Origin: Planctomycetaceae bacterium
GTDB taxonomy: Bacteria > Planctomycetota > Planctomycetia > Pirellulales > Lacipirellulaceae
DNA length: 64,000 bases
Assembly (NCBI GenBank): GCA_003233055.1
Contig: QIKP01000058.1
Location: 22,443-86,442 of the forward strand
Reading direction: 5' to 3'
In this document: piece by piece, positions 18,717 through 27,644 of the stretch
Position numbering within the stretch: position 1 is the first letter of the stretch
How the letters are laid out: every line of letters starts with the position of its first letter
Translations under genes and position numbers: made by a program
Notes under the pieces: model-generated
The model's database searches: none
What the model saw: only the letters and a program-made list of their open reading frames with translations
Told to the model about the DNA's origin: nothing

Positions 18717-19146
18717 GGACCGTTTGCCTCGGATGCGTGATGCGTCCTCGCGGTAGGTGACATCAATGCTTCCATGACACGTGTTCTCGATGCCCCTGGC
18801 TCGCTCGGGTAGCTCTCGCCCTGCACCCCCTTTTTTGGGCCCAGGAAGTCCGATTGGCCGACTCGCCATCCGGAGCGGCAGCCTTACGGTCGCATGGATT
18901 CTCGGCTCGTATGGGTTGAAGGGGCACCGAGGCTTATTTATCCTAGAAGTCTATAGGCATGCCCCGTCTAGACGCGTGCCTGCATGAAGCAACCGCAAGG
19001 CTGCGGTGGTTCCCGCGTGAGCCCGAGATGGCCACTGCGGAGAACGGGGAAGGAAGGCTTGTTTCCGCGCGGCATCCGATGCTAGCGCGTCGATGTATTT
19101 TCGCGTTCCCAGGAGCGCACTCGCTAGGCCCACAAGAAACACATTG
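18717..19146. other. Intergenic region between map and the megasynthase
   Basis: 430 bp without a supported gene. No L36 (rpmJ) or infA is encoded here. A weak promoter-like pair, TTGAAG (18916-18921) and TATCCT (18939-18944) with a 17-nt spacer, could drive the megasynthase. A short wobble-paired hairpin near 18734-18750 lacks a T-run, so a terminator for the ribosomal operon is not clear. Confidence 0.4.
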
Positions 19147-22100
19147 ATGTCCGATCTCGCCCAACGCATGGCAAGTCTATCGCCGGCCCAGCGCCGGTTG
19201 CTCGAGCAACGAATGCTGGAGAAACGAATCGCGGGGCAGAAGTCGCGTGCCGAGCCGATCGCCATCATTGGCATGTCTTGCCGGTTTGCGGGTGCGCGTA
19301 ACTTGGCGGAATACTGGCAAGTGATCCGACAGGGGATCGACGCGATCAGCGAAGTCCCTCCGTCGCGATGGGACCTCGACGAACTCTACGACCCGACCGG
19401 CACGCAATCGGGAAAAATGTTTACCAAGTGGGGGGGATTCATCGATGGCATCGATCAATTCGACCCCCAGTTCTTTGGCATCACGCCGCGCGAGGCGGCA
19501 CGGATGGACCCGCAACAACGACTTCTCCTCGAAGTCTCCTGGGAGGTGATGGAAAATGCCGGTCGCCCCGCCGATCAAATGGCCGGAAGCAAGACCGCCG
19601 TCTACGTCGGCATTGGCAGCACCGACTACTCCAAGGTCCCCTCGCAGCTGGCCGACTACTATCACCACATCGATGCCCATGTCGGCACTGGCAACGCGCT
19701 TTCGATCGCCGCGAACCGAATCTCCTACGTCTACGACTTCCATGGCCCGAGCGCGGCCGTCGATACGGCCTGCTCGAGCGCGTCGCTTGCGGTCCATTTG
19801 GGGGTCGAGAGCTTACGCCGGAAGGAGTGCTCGGCGGCGTTGGTCGGCGGCGTGAATGCCATTATCACGCCCGAAACTACGATCGCCTTCTCCAAAGCCC
19901 GAATGCTCTCTCCGGAAGGAAAATTACGGCCCTTCGACGCGGGTGCCAACGGCTACGTCCGTGGTGAAGGATGCGGCATGCTGTTCCTCAAGCGACTCGC
20001 CGACGCCGAGAAGGATGGGGACCAAGTCCTTGCGATTATTCGTGCGACCTCCGTCAACCAAGATGGCCGCACGTCGGGTATCAGCGCGCCGAATGGCCGG
20101 TCGCAGCAGGAGTGCATTCGAGCGGCAATGGCCCAGGCAGGCGTGACCCCAGCCGATATCAGTTACATCGAAGCCCACGGCACGGGAACGCAACTCGGTG
20201 ACCCGATCGAAATGCAGGCACTCACCGAGTTGTTCCCCAAGGGGGAGGGTGCCGAATCGCCCCTCTACGTGACCAGTGTTAAAGCAAACATTGGCCATAC
20301 CGAGACCGCTGCCGGCGTGGCCGGGCTCATCAAGACGCTCCTCTTGATGCAGCATGAGCAGATCGCGCCGCAACTTCATTTCCGATCGCTGAACCCCCAT
20401 ATCTCGTTGGAAGGTTCGCGAATCGTTCTCCCGACCGAGACCATCCCCTGGCCCTCGTCGAAGGGCCGCCGGCTAGCGGGGGTCAGCTCTTACGGATTTG
20501 GCGGCACGAACACCCACCTCCTCATCGAGGCCCCGGCGCAGGTGGCTTCGGTACCCCGATCTCCCGCCGCGCCCCTTGTCAGCGAACAAAACGGCGACTT
20601 CGATTCACTCGATCCGACAACCACGCAACATCATGTTCTAAAATTAACGGGTCGATCCTCTGCGGCGGTGGAAGAACGGGCGGCCGCCTTGGCGACCTTC
20701 TTGTCCGAAAACGGGGACGCCGAGGTTGCCGATGTCTGTTTCTCGGCGAATACCTCCCAGGCCGATTTCAATCATCGTGCAGCCGTGGTTGGCGACTCGG
20801 TCGAAGGGCTCGCCCAGTCGCTGGCCCAACTCGCCGCCGGTAAAAAGGGCCCAACCCTCCAGCGGGGCCAAGTCCAGGGGATCGCTCGGCCTAAAGTGGC
20901 AATGCTCTTCACTGGCCAAGGCTCGCAGTATCCCCAGATGGGCCGCGCACTTTATCAAACGGAGCCCGTCTTTCGTGAAGCGATTGACCAGTGCGATACT
21001 CTGCTTCGGAAGGGGTCTGCCGAATCGCTGCTATCGATCCTCTTTCCGAAAACCGACGAACAAGCCGAGCTGATCCACAAAACGCTCTACACCCAGCCCG
21101 CGCTGTTTGCCATCGAATACGCTACCGCTCGACTATGGCAGTCGTGGGGCGTCGAGCCGAGCCTGCTGTTGGGGCATAGCATTGGCGAGTACGTTGCCGC
21201 CACGATTGCTGGGTGCATGACACTGGAAGAGGGCCTGCTCCTGCTCGCCGAGCGGGCGCGGCTCATGCAGCAGATCTCGAAGCCGGGAAAGATGGCGGTC
21301 CTCTTCGCGCCGGAGGCGAAGGTGGCCCCCAAGCTGGCGGGGAAGAGTGAAAAGGTCGCGATTGCGGCCCTGAACGGCCCGGAGAATACCGTGATCTCGG
21401 GCGATGCCGACGAGATCGACCGGCTTGTCCAAGAATTCGAGTCGGACGGCATCGGCGTGCAACCGCTAACCGTCTCCCATGCGTTCCATTCGCCCCACAT
21501 GGACGAGATGCTCGACGCTTTCGAGCAATTTGCCAGCAAGATCGAATTTCAACCACCGAAGATCGGCCTGATCTCCAATCGGACGGGGCAGTTAATGAAA
21601 GAGGCGCCGACGGCCCGCTACTGGCGTGACCATGTCCGTGGTTCGGTTCGGTTTCGGGAGGGTGTGGAGCGACTTGCCGAGGCAAAGATGGCCATTCTCC
21701 TGGAGGTCGGTCCCTCTGCCACGCTGCTTGGGATGGCCCGACGCTGCGTGCCCGATTTCGAGGTGGCCTCGATCGCCTCGCTCCGCAAAGGCCAAGAGGC
21801 GGACCAAACCATGGCGTCGGCCGTGAGCCAACTTTACGTCGCCGGAGGAAAGCTCGACTGGCGCAGCCGCCATCGCCACGCGCCACGCAAACGGCTGCTG
21901 CTTCCCAACTATCCGTTTCACCGGAATCGCTATTGGTTCGATGTCGATAAAAGCGTCGGTCGTAGCGGTTCCAGGCGAACGGGAGTCGGGCATCCCCTGC
22001 TTGGCTGCCGAGTTCCTTCGGTCTGGACCAGCAAAGTCTACGAAACGGTCATCGATGCCCACGCTCCCCCCTTTCTTAGCGACCACCAGGTGCAAGGATC

Positions 22101-25100
22101 GGTGGTGGTCCCTGGGTCGGCCTTCCTCGAACAAGGGCTTGCGGCAGCGCGAGAGACTTTTGGTGAAGGATGCCATGCCCTGCAAGAGGTCTCGGTGCAG
22201 GCAGCCCTCTTTCTTTCCGAAGAGGGAGCGAGGCTCGTGCAAGTGGCGGTCGAGCCCGAGGCGGGGGGGCGATCGGAGATGGAAAGCTACAGCTCGCCTG
22301 CGGATGCGGACGAACCAACCTGGAGCCTCCATGCCACCGCCAGCCTGGTCCATGAGTCACAACTCCGGTCCGATGCCGCGCCGCAGCCAATCGATCTTGC
22401 CGCCCTACGAAGCCGGGTCAACGATCGGAAGACACGCGAAGAATTCTACCAAATCATTGCCGATCGTGGTTTGGTCTACGGGCCGCAGTTCCAAGTGCTC
22501 GGTGGCGTCGAGAGGACACCGACCGAGGCCCTCTCGACGATCGAGGCGCACGAATTGGTCACCGCCGACCTGGGCAAATACCAACTGCATCCGGTACTGG
22601 GCGACGCCTGTTTGCAGACGCTCGCTTCGACGGTGCCCCTAGAAGAGGATGGCAGCTACAGTCCTTACACCTACATGCCGGTCGCCTTTCGGCAGGTGAA
22701 AGTCCTGAAACGCATCGAAGATCTCGACGAGCCGGTCTATTGCTACGCCATCCGCCGTTCGGAAGCCAGCGGCCCCAGTCCCGAGACGGTTCAGAGCGAC
22801 GTCTATCTCGTCGACGGGGCGGGTAACGTGCTGGTCGAGATGCTCGGAGTGCAGGTCCAGCGCATCGGCCGAGGAACCGCCGGAACCACCAGCAGAAAAC
22901 CAGCCGATTGGCTCTATCGGGTCGGCTGGAAAGAGTCGCCCCTCTCTGGTTCTGGCCAGGGAAGACTGGACGACGGGACTTGGCTCATTTTTGCCGACCA
23001 ACAGGGGACCGGCGAGGCACTTGCCGCGAGACTCACTGCCGAGAATCGTGCCGTGCTGCTGGTGCGGCCCGGTAAGGAGTTCCGTTTGCAAAGCGGCGTT
23101 GCAGCCGGCACCCTCGCGACCGCCACCTTCGACCCAGCCGACGAGCAGCAGCTTGGCGAGCTCCTCGCAAAGGTCAGCACCAAGAAAGCCCCACTGGCGG
23201 GCATCGTGCATCTCTGGTCGCTTGATATTGAAGAGCCAACGACTCGATCGCAGGCCGAAGGAGCTTGGCGAGAGTCGTCCCGGTTGGGCGTCGGCAGCGC
23301 GCTGCTCACGATCAAGCAACTGGCCCGCTGCGGTCAGGCAACAATGCCCCGGCTCTGGCTGGTGACCGCCGGTGCCCAGGCGACCGAGGAGAACGCGGCG
23401 ACCGCTGTTCTTCAGTCCCCCATGGTCGGGCTTGCTCGTGTCGCCACCATCGAACAGACGGAGCTGCGCCCCACTCACGTTGATCTAGCGATCGACTCCG
23501 AGTGTGACCGACGCGCGGACCAGTTGTTCGCTGAACTCGGTGCGATCGATCCAACCGATCGCCAAATCGCCTACCGGGACGGCCGCCGGATTGTCGCCCG
23601 GCTCGAGCCCGACACGAGCCTTCGCGAGGCGATCGCCAACGATCCCGCCGTTGAGGGGGCCACCGGTGGCTCCGTTTTCCAGCTACGCATCACCAATACC
23701 GGTTCGTTTGACGCACTGAAATACCTGCCTGTCGAGCGCAAGGTGCCAGGGCCGGGCGAGATCGAGATCGCGGTCGAGGCGACGGGGCTCAACTTCAGCG
23801 ATGTCCTCAAGGCGTTAGGGCTCTACCCCGGCATCAAAGACGAGATCGTCCCGCTAGGGATCGAGGCCTCGGGTGTCGTCACGGCAGTGGGCGAAGGGGT
23901 GGAGAGATTCCAAGTCGGCGACGAAGTGATGGGCGTCGCGCCCTACGCTTTTGCCTCGCACGCCAATACACGCGACTACATGGTGGTCCCCAAACCGAAG
24001 TCGATCACCCATGACGAAGCTTGCACCATTCCGATTACCTTTCTCACCGCTTACTACGGGTTGGTTCAGCTTGCCCAGACCGGGCGGGGCGAGCGGGTTC
24101 TCATCCACGCCGGGGCAGGGGGGGTCGGCCTCGCCGCGATCCAAATCTGCCAGCACCTGGGTGCGGAGGTTTTCGCCACGGCCGGCAGCGACGAAAAACG
24201 GGATTTCCTCCGTTCGCTCGGTGTCGAGCATGTCTACAATTCCAGAACGCTTGATTTTGCCGAAGAGATTCTGGCCGATACCAACCGGGAAGGAATTGAT
24301 GTGGTCCTCAACTCGCTTCCGGGCGAGGCGATCACCAAAAGCCTATCGATCCTTCGCGCCCATGGTCGATTCCTCGAAATTGGCAAAATCGACATCTACC
24401 AGAACCGCAAATTGGGACTCCTTCCGTTTCAAGACAATCTGTCGTACCACGCGATCGACCTCGACCGCATCTTACGAGACCGCCCGGAGATGGTTCGTGG
24501 TCTCTACGACAAGGTGATGCAACACTTCGAGGCAGGCGACTACAAGCCAGCGCTGCATACCCGGTTTCGTCGTGACCAGACGATCGACGCGTTCCGCTAC
24601 ATGTCGCAGCGCAAAAACATCGGTAAAGTGGTCGTCGCCATCGGCGCGGCCACTGGCGGGCCCGCTTCAGCGGACCGGGAGCTCCCTCCCAAGAACGCCC
24701 TTTCAATGGTCCGCGCAGACGGGGCCTACCTCATTACCGGTGGACTCGGCGCTCTGGGCCAACAGGTCGCGCATTGGCTCGCGGACCAGGGTGCCAGCAC
24801 GTTGGTCCTGATGTCTCGCAGCAAACCTTCCGAGGAGCAACTCCAGAACCTCGAACCGCTCCGGGCCCAAGGCGTGCGGATCATCTTTTTGCGCTCCGAT
24901 GTGGTCGACGCTGTTCGACTCGAACGGGGACTCGCAAAACTTCCGGACGATTTGCCGCCGCTACGGGGCGTCATCCACGCGGCGGGCGTGCTGGCCGATG
25001 GGGTGCTTGCCGATATGTCGCTCGATCAGCTTGACAAGGCGATGCTTCCCAAAACACTCGGCGCGTGGAACTTGCACGAGGCGACCAAGGACTCGCCGCT

Positions 25101-26664
25101 CGATTTTTTCCTGCTCTTTTCGTCGGTCGCCGCGATACTCGGGTCACCCGGCCAGGGGAACTACGCTGCCGGCAACGCCGCGCTCGACGCGCTGGCCCAC
25201 CGCCGCCGAAGCGATGGACTCCCGGCAACCAGCATCAACTGGGGGCCTTGGGCCGGCAGCGGCATGGCGGCCGATACCTTGAACGACCCGACTTTGAACG
25301 ACGACCCTTCCGCCGGCATCCGCTCGCGCGGCATGGACCTGCTACCCGCCAAAGAAGGGCTAAAATTGTTGGGCCCGTTGCTCGATGCCCGTGTGACGCA
25401 GACCACCGTGATGGATGTCTATTGGGACGATCTGCTCCGTCTGCTGGGCAATCGCCGTCCCTCGCTGCTTGCCGACATTGCCGCAGAGCGTGGCGAGGCA
25501 GGCGATGGCGGTTCGCAGGTCGACCGCGCATTCCTCGATCAACTCCACGACTCGGGGCCCGACGAACGCGTCGCCTTGGTGCGTGATTATATCCAAGCGG
25601 AGCTCGCCCGCATCATGAGCTTTGAGCCCGATCAACTCGCGGTCGACCAGCCTCTCACCACGTTCGGACTCGACTCACTCATGGCGCTGGAGCTTAAGAA
25701 TAATCTCGAAGCGCGTTTGGCGTTCACCCTGCCAATGGCCAAGCTACTCGAAGGACCAAGCATCGCTTCGCTGGCGGTCGATACGGTGGAGCTTCTCTCG
25801 GGCGAAGAGGCAACCGCGGCGTCGAAGACTCCCGAAGTCTGGAATCCCCTCATTAAGCTGCGCGACGGCAGCGCCGCAGAACCGTTGATCCTGCTGCCTG
25901 CCTTGGCAGGCGATGTCAGCTGTTATGCCGAACTCGTCAAGCATCTGTCGGTCGATCGCCCGGTGATGGCCTTCCGGCCTCGCGGGATGGACGACGCCAG
26001 CCGACCCCACGCCGACATGCAAAAGCTCACCACCGACTACGCCCGGGCACTGCGCGAAATACAGCCGAAGGGCCCCTACTACTTGGCCGCTTGGTCCGCC
26101 GGCGGTGTCGGGGCGTTTGCCCTCGCCGAGCACCTAATCCATTCGGGCGAACAGATCGGTCTACTGGCGCTGTTCGATGCACCTCTCCCTTCGATTTATC
26201 GCGATGTCGATGTCGACGACGAGGTGCAATTCCTCTGCGACATGATTCGCTTTACCAATCGCGTTGCCGGGATTCAAATCGATGTATCGCTCGAAAAGCT
26301 CTCGCAACTCGCGCCGGAAGAACGCTTCGCCGATACGCTCCGCCAAGCCCGCGAGCAGGGGATGTTCCCACCAGGGGTCCAGGACGAATACGTTCATCGA
26401 CTCGTCGCGGTCGGTGTCGGCCTGATTCTCGCCAGCAAAGGCTACCAACCGAAACCGCTCGACATCGAAATGCAACTTTTTCTACCAACCCTCCAGGGGG
26501 GCCTGGAAGACATCTCCGGTCACAAAATCCCCGAAGGGAACGGATGGGAAAACAGGGTCGGCCAAAAGACCCTCTACACCACCATCCCGGGCGACCACTT
26601 CACGATGATGACCGGGGAAGGTGCCAAAGAGATGGCGGCCGTTCTGGACCAGCTGCTGAGTTAA
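19147..26664 (+). CDS. Single-module fully reducing type I polyketide/fatty acid synthase (KS-AT-DH-psiKR-ER-KR-ACP-TE)
   Basis: A cytosolic iterative megasynthase that should build and fully reduce an acyl chain, then release it hydrolytically. Residues are counted from the ATG at 19147 (2505 aa). The KS has Cys209, His344 and His384. The AT has GHSIGEY (Ser678) and SHAFH (777-781), the pattern of malonyl-CoA specificity. The DH has His980 in HxxxGxxxxP and Asp1153. A region of about 260 residues resembling the structural KR half has no visible methyltransferase motif. The ER has the NADPH motif HAGAGGVG (1654-1661). The KR has TGGLGALG (1864-1871) and Tyr2006. The ACP has GLDSL (Ser2177). 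The TE has AWSAGG (Ser2317), Asp2344 and His2484. All active sites look intact. An in-frame ATG at 19093 is possible, but 19147 starts a typical N-terminal helix. No phosphopantetheinyl transferase or tailoring gene is adjacent. Product unknown. Confidence 0.95.
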   Translation: MSDLAQRMASLSPAQRRLLEQRMLEKRIAGQKSRAEPIAIIGMSCRFAGARNLAEYWQVIRQGIDAISEVPPSRWDLDELYDPTGTQSGKMFTKWGGFIDGIDQFDPQFFGITPREAARMDPQQRLLLEVSWEVMENAGRPADQMAGSKTAVYVGIGSTDYSKVPSQLADYYHHIDAHVGTGNALSIAANRISYVYDFHGPSAAVDTACSSASLAVHLGVESLRRKECSAALVGGVNAIITPETTIAFSKARMLSPEGKLRPFDAGANGYVRGEGCGMLFLKRLADAEKDGDQVLAIIRATSVNQDGRTSGISAPNGRSQQECIRAAMAQAGVTPADISYIEAHGTGTQLGDPIEMQALTELFPKGEGAESPLYVTSVKANIGHTETAAGVAGLIKTLLLMQHEQIAPQLHFRSLNPHISLEGSRIVLPTETIPWPSSKGRRLAGVSSYGFGGTNTHLLIEAPAQVASVPRSPAAPLVSEQNGDFDSLDPTTTQHHVLKLTGRSSAAVEERAAALATFLSENGDAEVADVCFSANTSQADFNHRAAVVGDSVEGLAQSLAQLAAGKKGPTLQRGQVQGIARPKVAMLFTGQGSQYPQMGRALYQTEPVFREAIDQCDTLLRKGSAESLLSILFPKTDEQAELIHKTLYTQPALFAIEYATARLWQSWGVEPSLLLGHSIGEYVAATIAGCMTLEEGLLLLAERARLMQQISKPGKMAVLFAPEAKVAPKLAGKSEKVAIAALNGPENTVISGDADEIDRLVQEFESDGIGVQPLTVSHAFHSPHMDEMLDAFEQFASKIEFQPPKIGLISNRTGQLMKEAPTARYWRDHVRGSVRFREGVERLAEAKMAILLEVGPSATLLGMARRCVPDFEVASIASLRKGQEADQTMASAVSQLYVAGGKLDWRSRHRHAPRKRLLLPNYPFHRNRYWFDVDKSVGRSGSRRTGVGHPLLGCRVPSVWTSKVYETVIDAHAPPFLSDHQVQGSVVVPGSAFLEQGLAAARETFGEGCHALQEVSVQAALFLSEEGARLVQVAVEPEAGGRSEMESYSSPADADEPTWSLHATASLVHESQLRSDAAPQPIDLAALRSRVNDRKTREEFYQIIADRGLVYGPQFQVLGGVERTPTEALSTIEAHELVTADLGKYQLHPVLGDACLQTLASTVPLEEDGSYSPYTYMPVAFRQVKVLKRIEDLDEPVYCYAIRRSEASGPSPETVQSDVYLVDGAGNVLVEMLGVQVQRIGRGTAGTTSRKPADWLYRVGWKESPLSGSGQGRLDDGTWLIFADQQGTGEALAARLTAENRAVLLVRPGKEFRLQSGVAAGTLATATFDPADEQQLGELLAKVSTKKAPLAGIVHLWSLDIEEPTTRSQAEGAWRESSRLGVGSALLTIKQLARCGQATMPRLWLVTAGAQATEENAATAVLQSPMVGLARVATIEQTELRPTHVDLAIDSECDRRADQLFAELGAIDPTDRQIAYRDGRRIVARLEPDTSLREAIANDPAVEGATGGSVFQLRITNTGSFDALKYLPVERKVPGPGEIEIAVEATGLNFSDVLKALGLYPGIKDEIVPLGIEASGVVTAVGEGVERFQVGDEVMGVAPYAFASHANTRDYMVVPKPKSITHDEACTIPITFLTAYYGLVQLAQTGRGERVLIHAGAGGVGLAAIQICQHLGAEVFATAGSDEKRDFLRSLGVEHVYNSRTLDFAEEILADTNREGIDVVLNSLPGEAITKSLSILRAHGRFLEIGKIDIYQNRKLGLLPFQDNLSYHAIDLDRILRDRPEMVRGLYDKVMQHFEAGDYKPALHTRFRRDQTIDAFRYMSQRKNIGKVVVAIGAATGGPASADRELPPKNALSMVRADGAYLITGGLGALGQQVAHWLADQGASTLVLMSRSKPSEEQLQNLEPLRAQGVRIIFLRSDVVDAVRLERGLAKLPDDLPPLRGVIHAAGVLADGVLADMSLDQLDKAMLPKTLGAWNLHEATKDSPLDFFLLFSSVAAILGSPGQGNYAAGNAALDALAHRRRSDGLPATSINWGPWAGSGMAADTLNDPTLNDDPSAGIRSRGMDLLPAKEGLKLLGPLLDARVTQTTVMDVYWDDLLRLLGNRRPSLLADIAAERGEAGDGGSQVDRAFLDQLHDSGPDERVALVRDYIQAELARIMSFEPDQLAVDQPLTTFGLDSLMALELKNNLEARLAFTLPMAKLLEGPSIASLAVDTVELLSGEEATAASKTPEVWNPLIKLRDGSAAEPLILLPALAGDVSCYAELVKHLSVDRPVMAFRPRGMDDASRPHADMQKLTTDYARALREIQPKGPYYLAAWSAGGVGAFALAEHLIHSGEQIGLLALFDAPLPSIYRDVDVDDEVQFLCDMIRFTNRVAGIQIDVSLEKLSQLAPEERFADTLRQAREQGMFPPGVQDEYVHRLVAVGVGLILASKGYQPKPLDIEMQLFLPTLQGGLEDISGHKIPEGNGWENRVGQKTLYTTIPGDHFTMMTGEGAKEMAAVLDQLLS

Positions 26665-26686
26665 AGTACCCCTGCACGGCGAGTAG

Positions 26687-26713
26687 GTTGGGCTTCCAGC
26701 CCGACGTTTTTTT
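26687..26713 (+). terminator. Rho-independent terminator after the megasynthase
   Basis: An 8-bp stem (GTTGGGCT with AGCCCGAC, loop TCC) is followed by seven T at 26707-26713, 22 nt after the stop codon. Near-identical hairpins occur at 26995-27021 and 63563-63589, so it is also a repeat. Confidence 0.8.
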
Positions 26714-26994
26714 GCAACCGTTCACAAGTCAAACGAGAGAACCACGAAGGAAAGGAATAGCCGCAGATACGCGCAGATGATTGTTTTGTTGGTTCCACGC
26801 AACTCGTTGCATCGAGACTTCGCGTGAGAGGAGCCAAGGAGAGGAACACTAATTTTCACTAATTTTCACTCATCCAATTAGCGTTGATTAGTGAAGATTA
26901 GCGTTCTTCCATCAGAACATCCTCGCTGATCTGCGTCCAATTATTTTCTTCCTTTGCGCCTCACGCGAAGGCGCAAAGAAACAGGGGCGAGTAG

Positions 26995-27021
26995 GCTGGG
27001 CTTCCAGCCCGACGTTTTTTT
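26995..27021 (+). terminator. Second copy of the terminator-like hairpin
   Basis: GCTGGGCT and AGCCCGAC pair around TCC, followed by seven T. It is part of the repeat block and not directly behind a gene, so termination here is less certain. Confidence 0.5.
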
Positions 27022-27119
27022 GCAACCGTTCACAAGTCAAACGAGAGAACCACGAATTTTACGAATCCAACGAATCTTGATCGCTTGCGATTATTTGTCC
27101 GGATTCTGCGGGTGGTTAC

Positions 27120-27644
27120 CTAAGAAGGAGGCGAGATCCCCTCAGTAACGTCTATCGTGTATTTCCACCGCATCGTCGCGGGAACCGAAATCCCGGCCGC
27201 CTCCGAGTGCAATACCGTTAGGCCTAAGTCCTTCTGCTGCACAACCGTTTCGGGTAAATCGGCCTCCAACCGTATCCTCTCTCCGCCGGGAAGCCGTTCG
27301 TAGCCAATCGCTTCGGGGACCGGCCTCCTCGCGACGCGGGCAGCGACGTCGAAAGTAAGCTTGCCCGATGCGGTCGTCTCGACGCTCATCGACCAATGAA
27401 CGCCGGCACCGGCACCACTCAAGAAGAGCACCGGCGGTTCGCCATCGGTCTGCTGCTGGTGAAGCTCTTGGAAGACCGGTTGGCCGGGAAGCATCGATCG
27501 GGATTGCCACGCGGCGTGACCGTTGTTGCCGATCACGAGGTAAATCTGGTGGCCGTACCGATCGCCTAACCACTCAAAGACCGCGCGGACACCGACGCCT
27601 TGGGAGCTGACCGATTCGATTGGGACCACGTCGCTACTCGCCAT
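27120..27644 (-). CDS. Hypothetical protein coupled to prfB
   Basis: A 174-residue protein I do not recognise. The start codon at 27644 lies inside the end of prfB: the shared 11 nt ATGGCGAGTAG contain its ATG and the prfB TAG, so translation is probably coupled. The N-terminal part (about 15-60) reads like an alpha/beta segment (GVGVRAVFEWLGDRYGHQIYLV). The rest is rich in beta-prone sequence without membrane helices or a signal peptide. No catalytic motif is visible. The long frame reaching 27722 overlaps prfB further and is not needed. Confidence 0.65.
   Translation of the reverse strand: MASSDVVPIESVSSQGVGVRAVFEWLGDRYGHQIYLVIGNNGHAAWQSRSMLPGQPVFQELHQQQTDGEPPVLFLSGAGAGVHWSMSVETTASGKLTFDVAARVARRPVPEAIGYERLPGGERIRLEADLPETVVQQKDLGLTVLHSEAAGISVPATMRWKYTIDVTEGISPPS

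Larger units (their letters stand above)
26681..27060. repeat. Composite repeat block in the 455-bp gap after the megasynthase
   Basis: The gap 26665-27119 has no gene. It contains two direct copies of a unit of about 70 bp (26681-26748 and 26988-27056), each with the terminator hairpin, then the start of the inner palindrome module (AACCGTTCACAAGTC) and GAGAACCACGAA. Between them, about 26754-26975 is clearly similar to 61104-61325 (shared AGCCGCAGATA, CAACTCGTTGCATC and TTAGCGTTGATTAGTG). It includes a tandem AATTTTCACT (26851-26870) and a CTTTGCGCC/GGCGCAAAG hairpin. Confidence 0.8.

Noticed and set aside
18717..19146. rpmJ (L36), infA or a tRNA after map
   Set aside because: No L36-like cysteine pattern, IF1 sequence or cloverleaf could be found on reading this spacer.
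21592..22353. Minus-strand frames opposite the megasynthase, and the 26091-26780 plus-strand frame
   Set aside because: They overlap intact catalytic domains and have Arg/Pro-rich shadow composition.
26665..27119. CRISPR array
   Set aside because: Repeats are few, unequal in spacing and palindromic modules rather than regular direct repeats with unique spacers.
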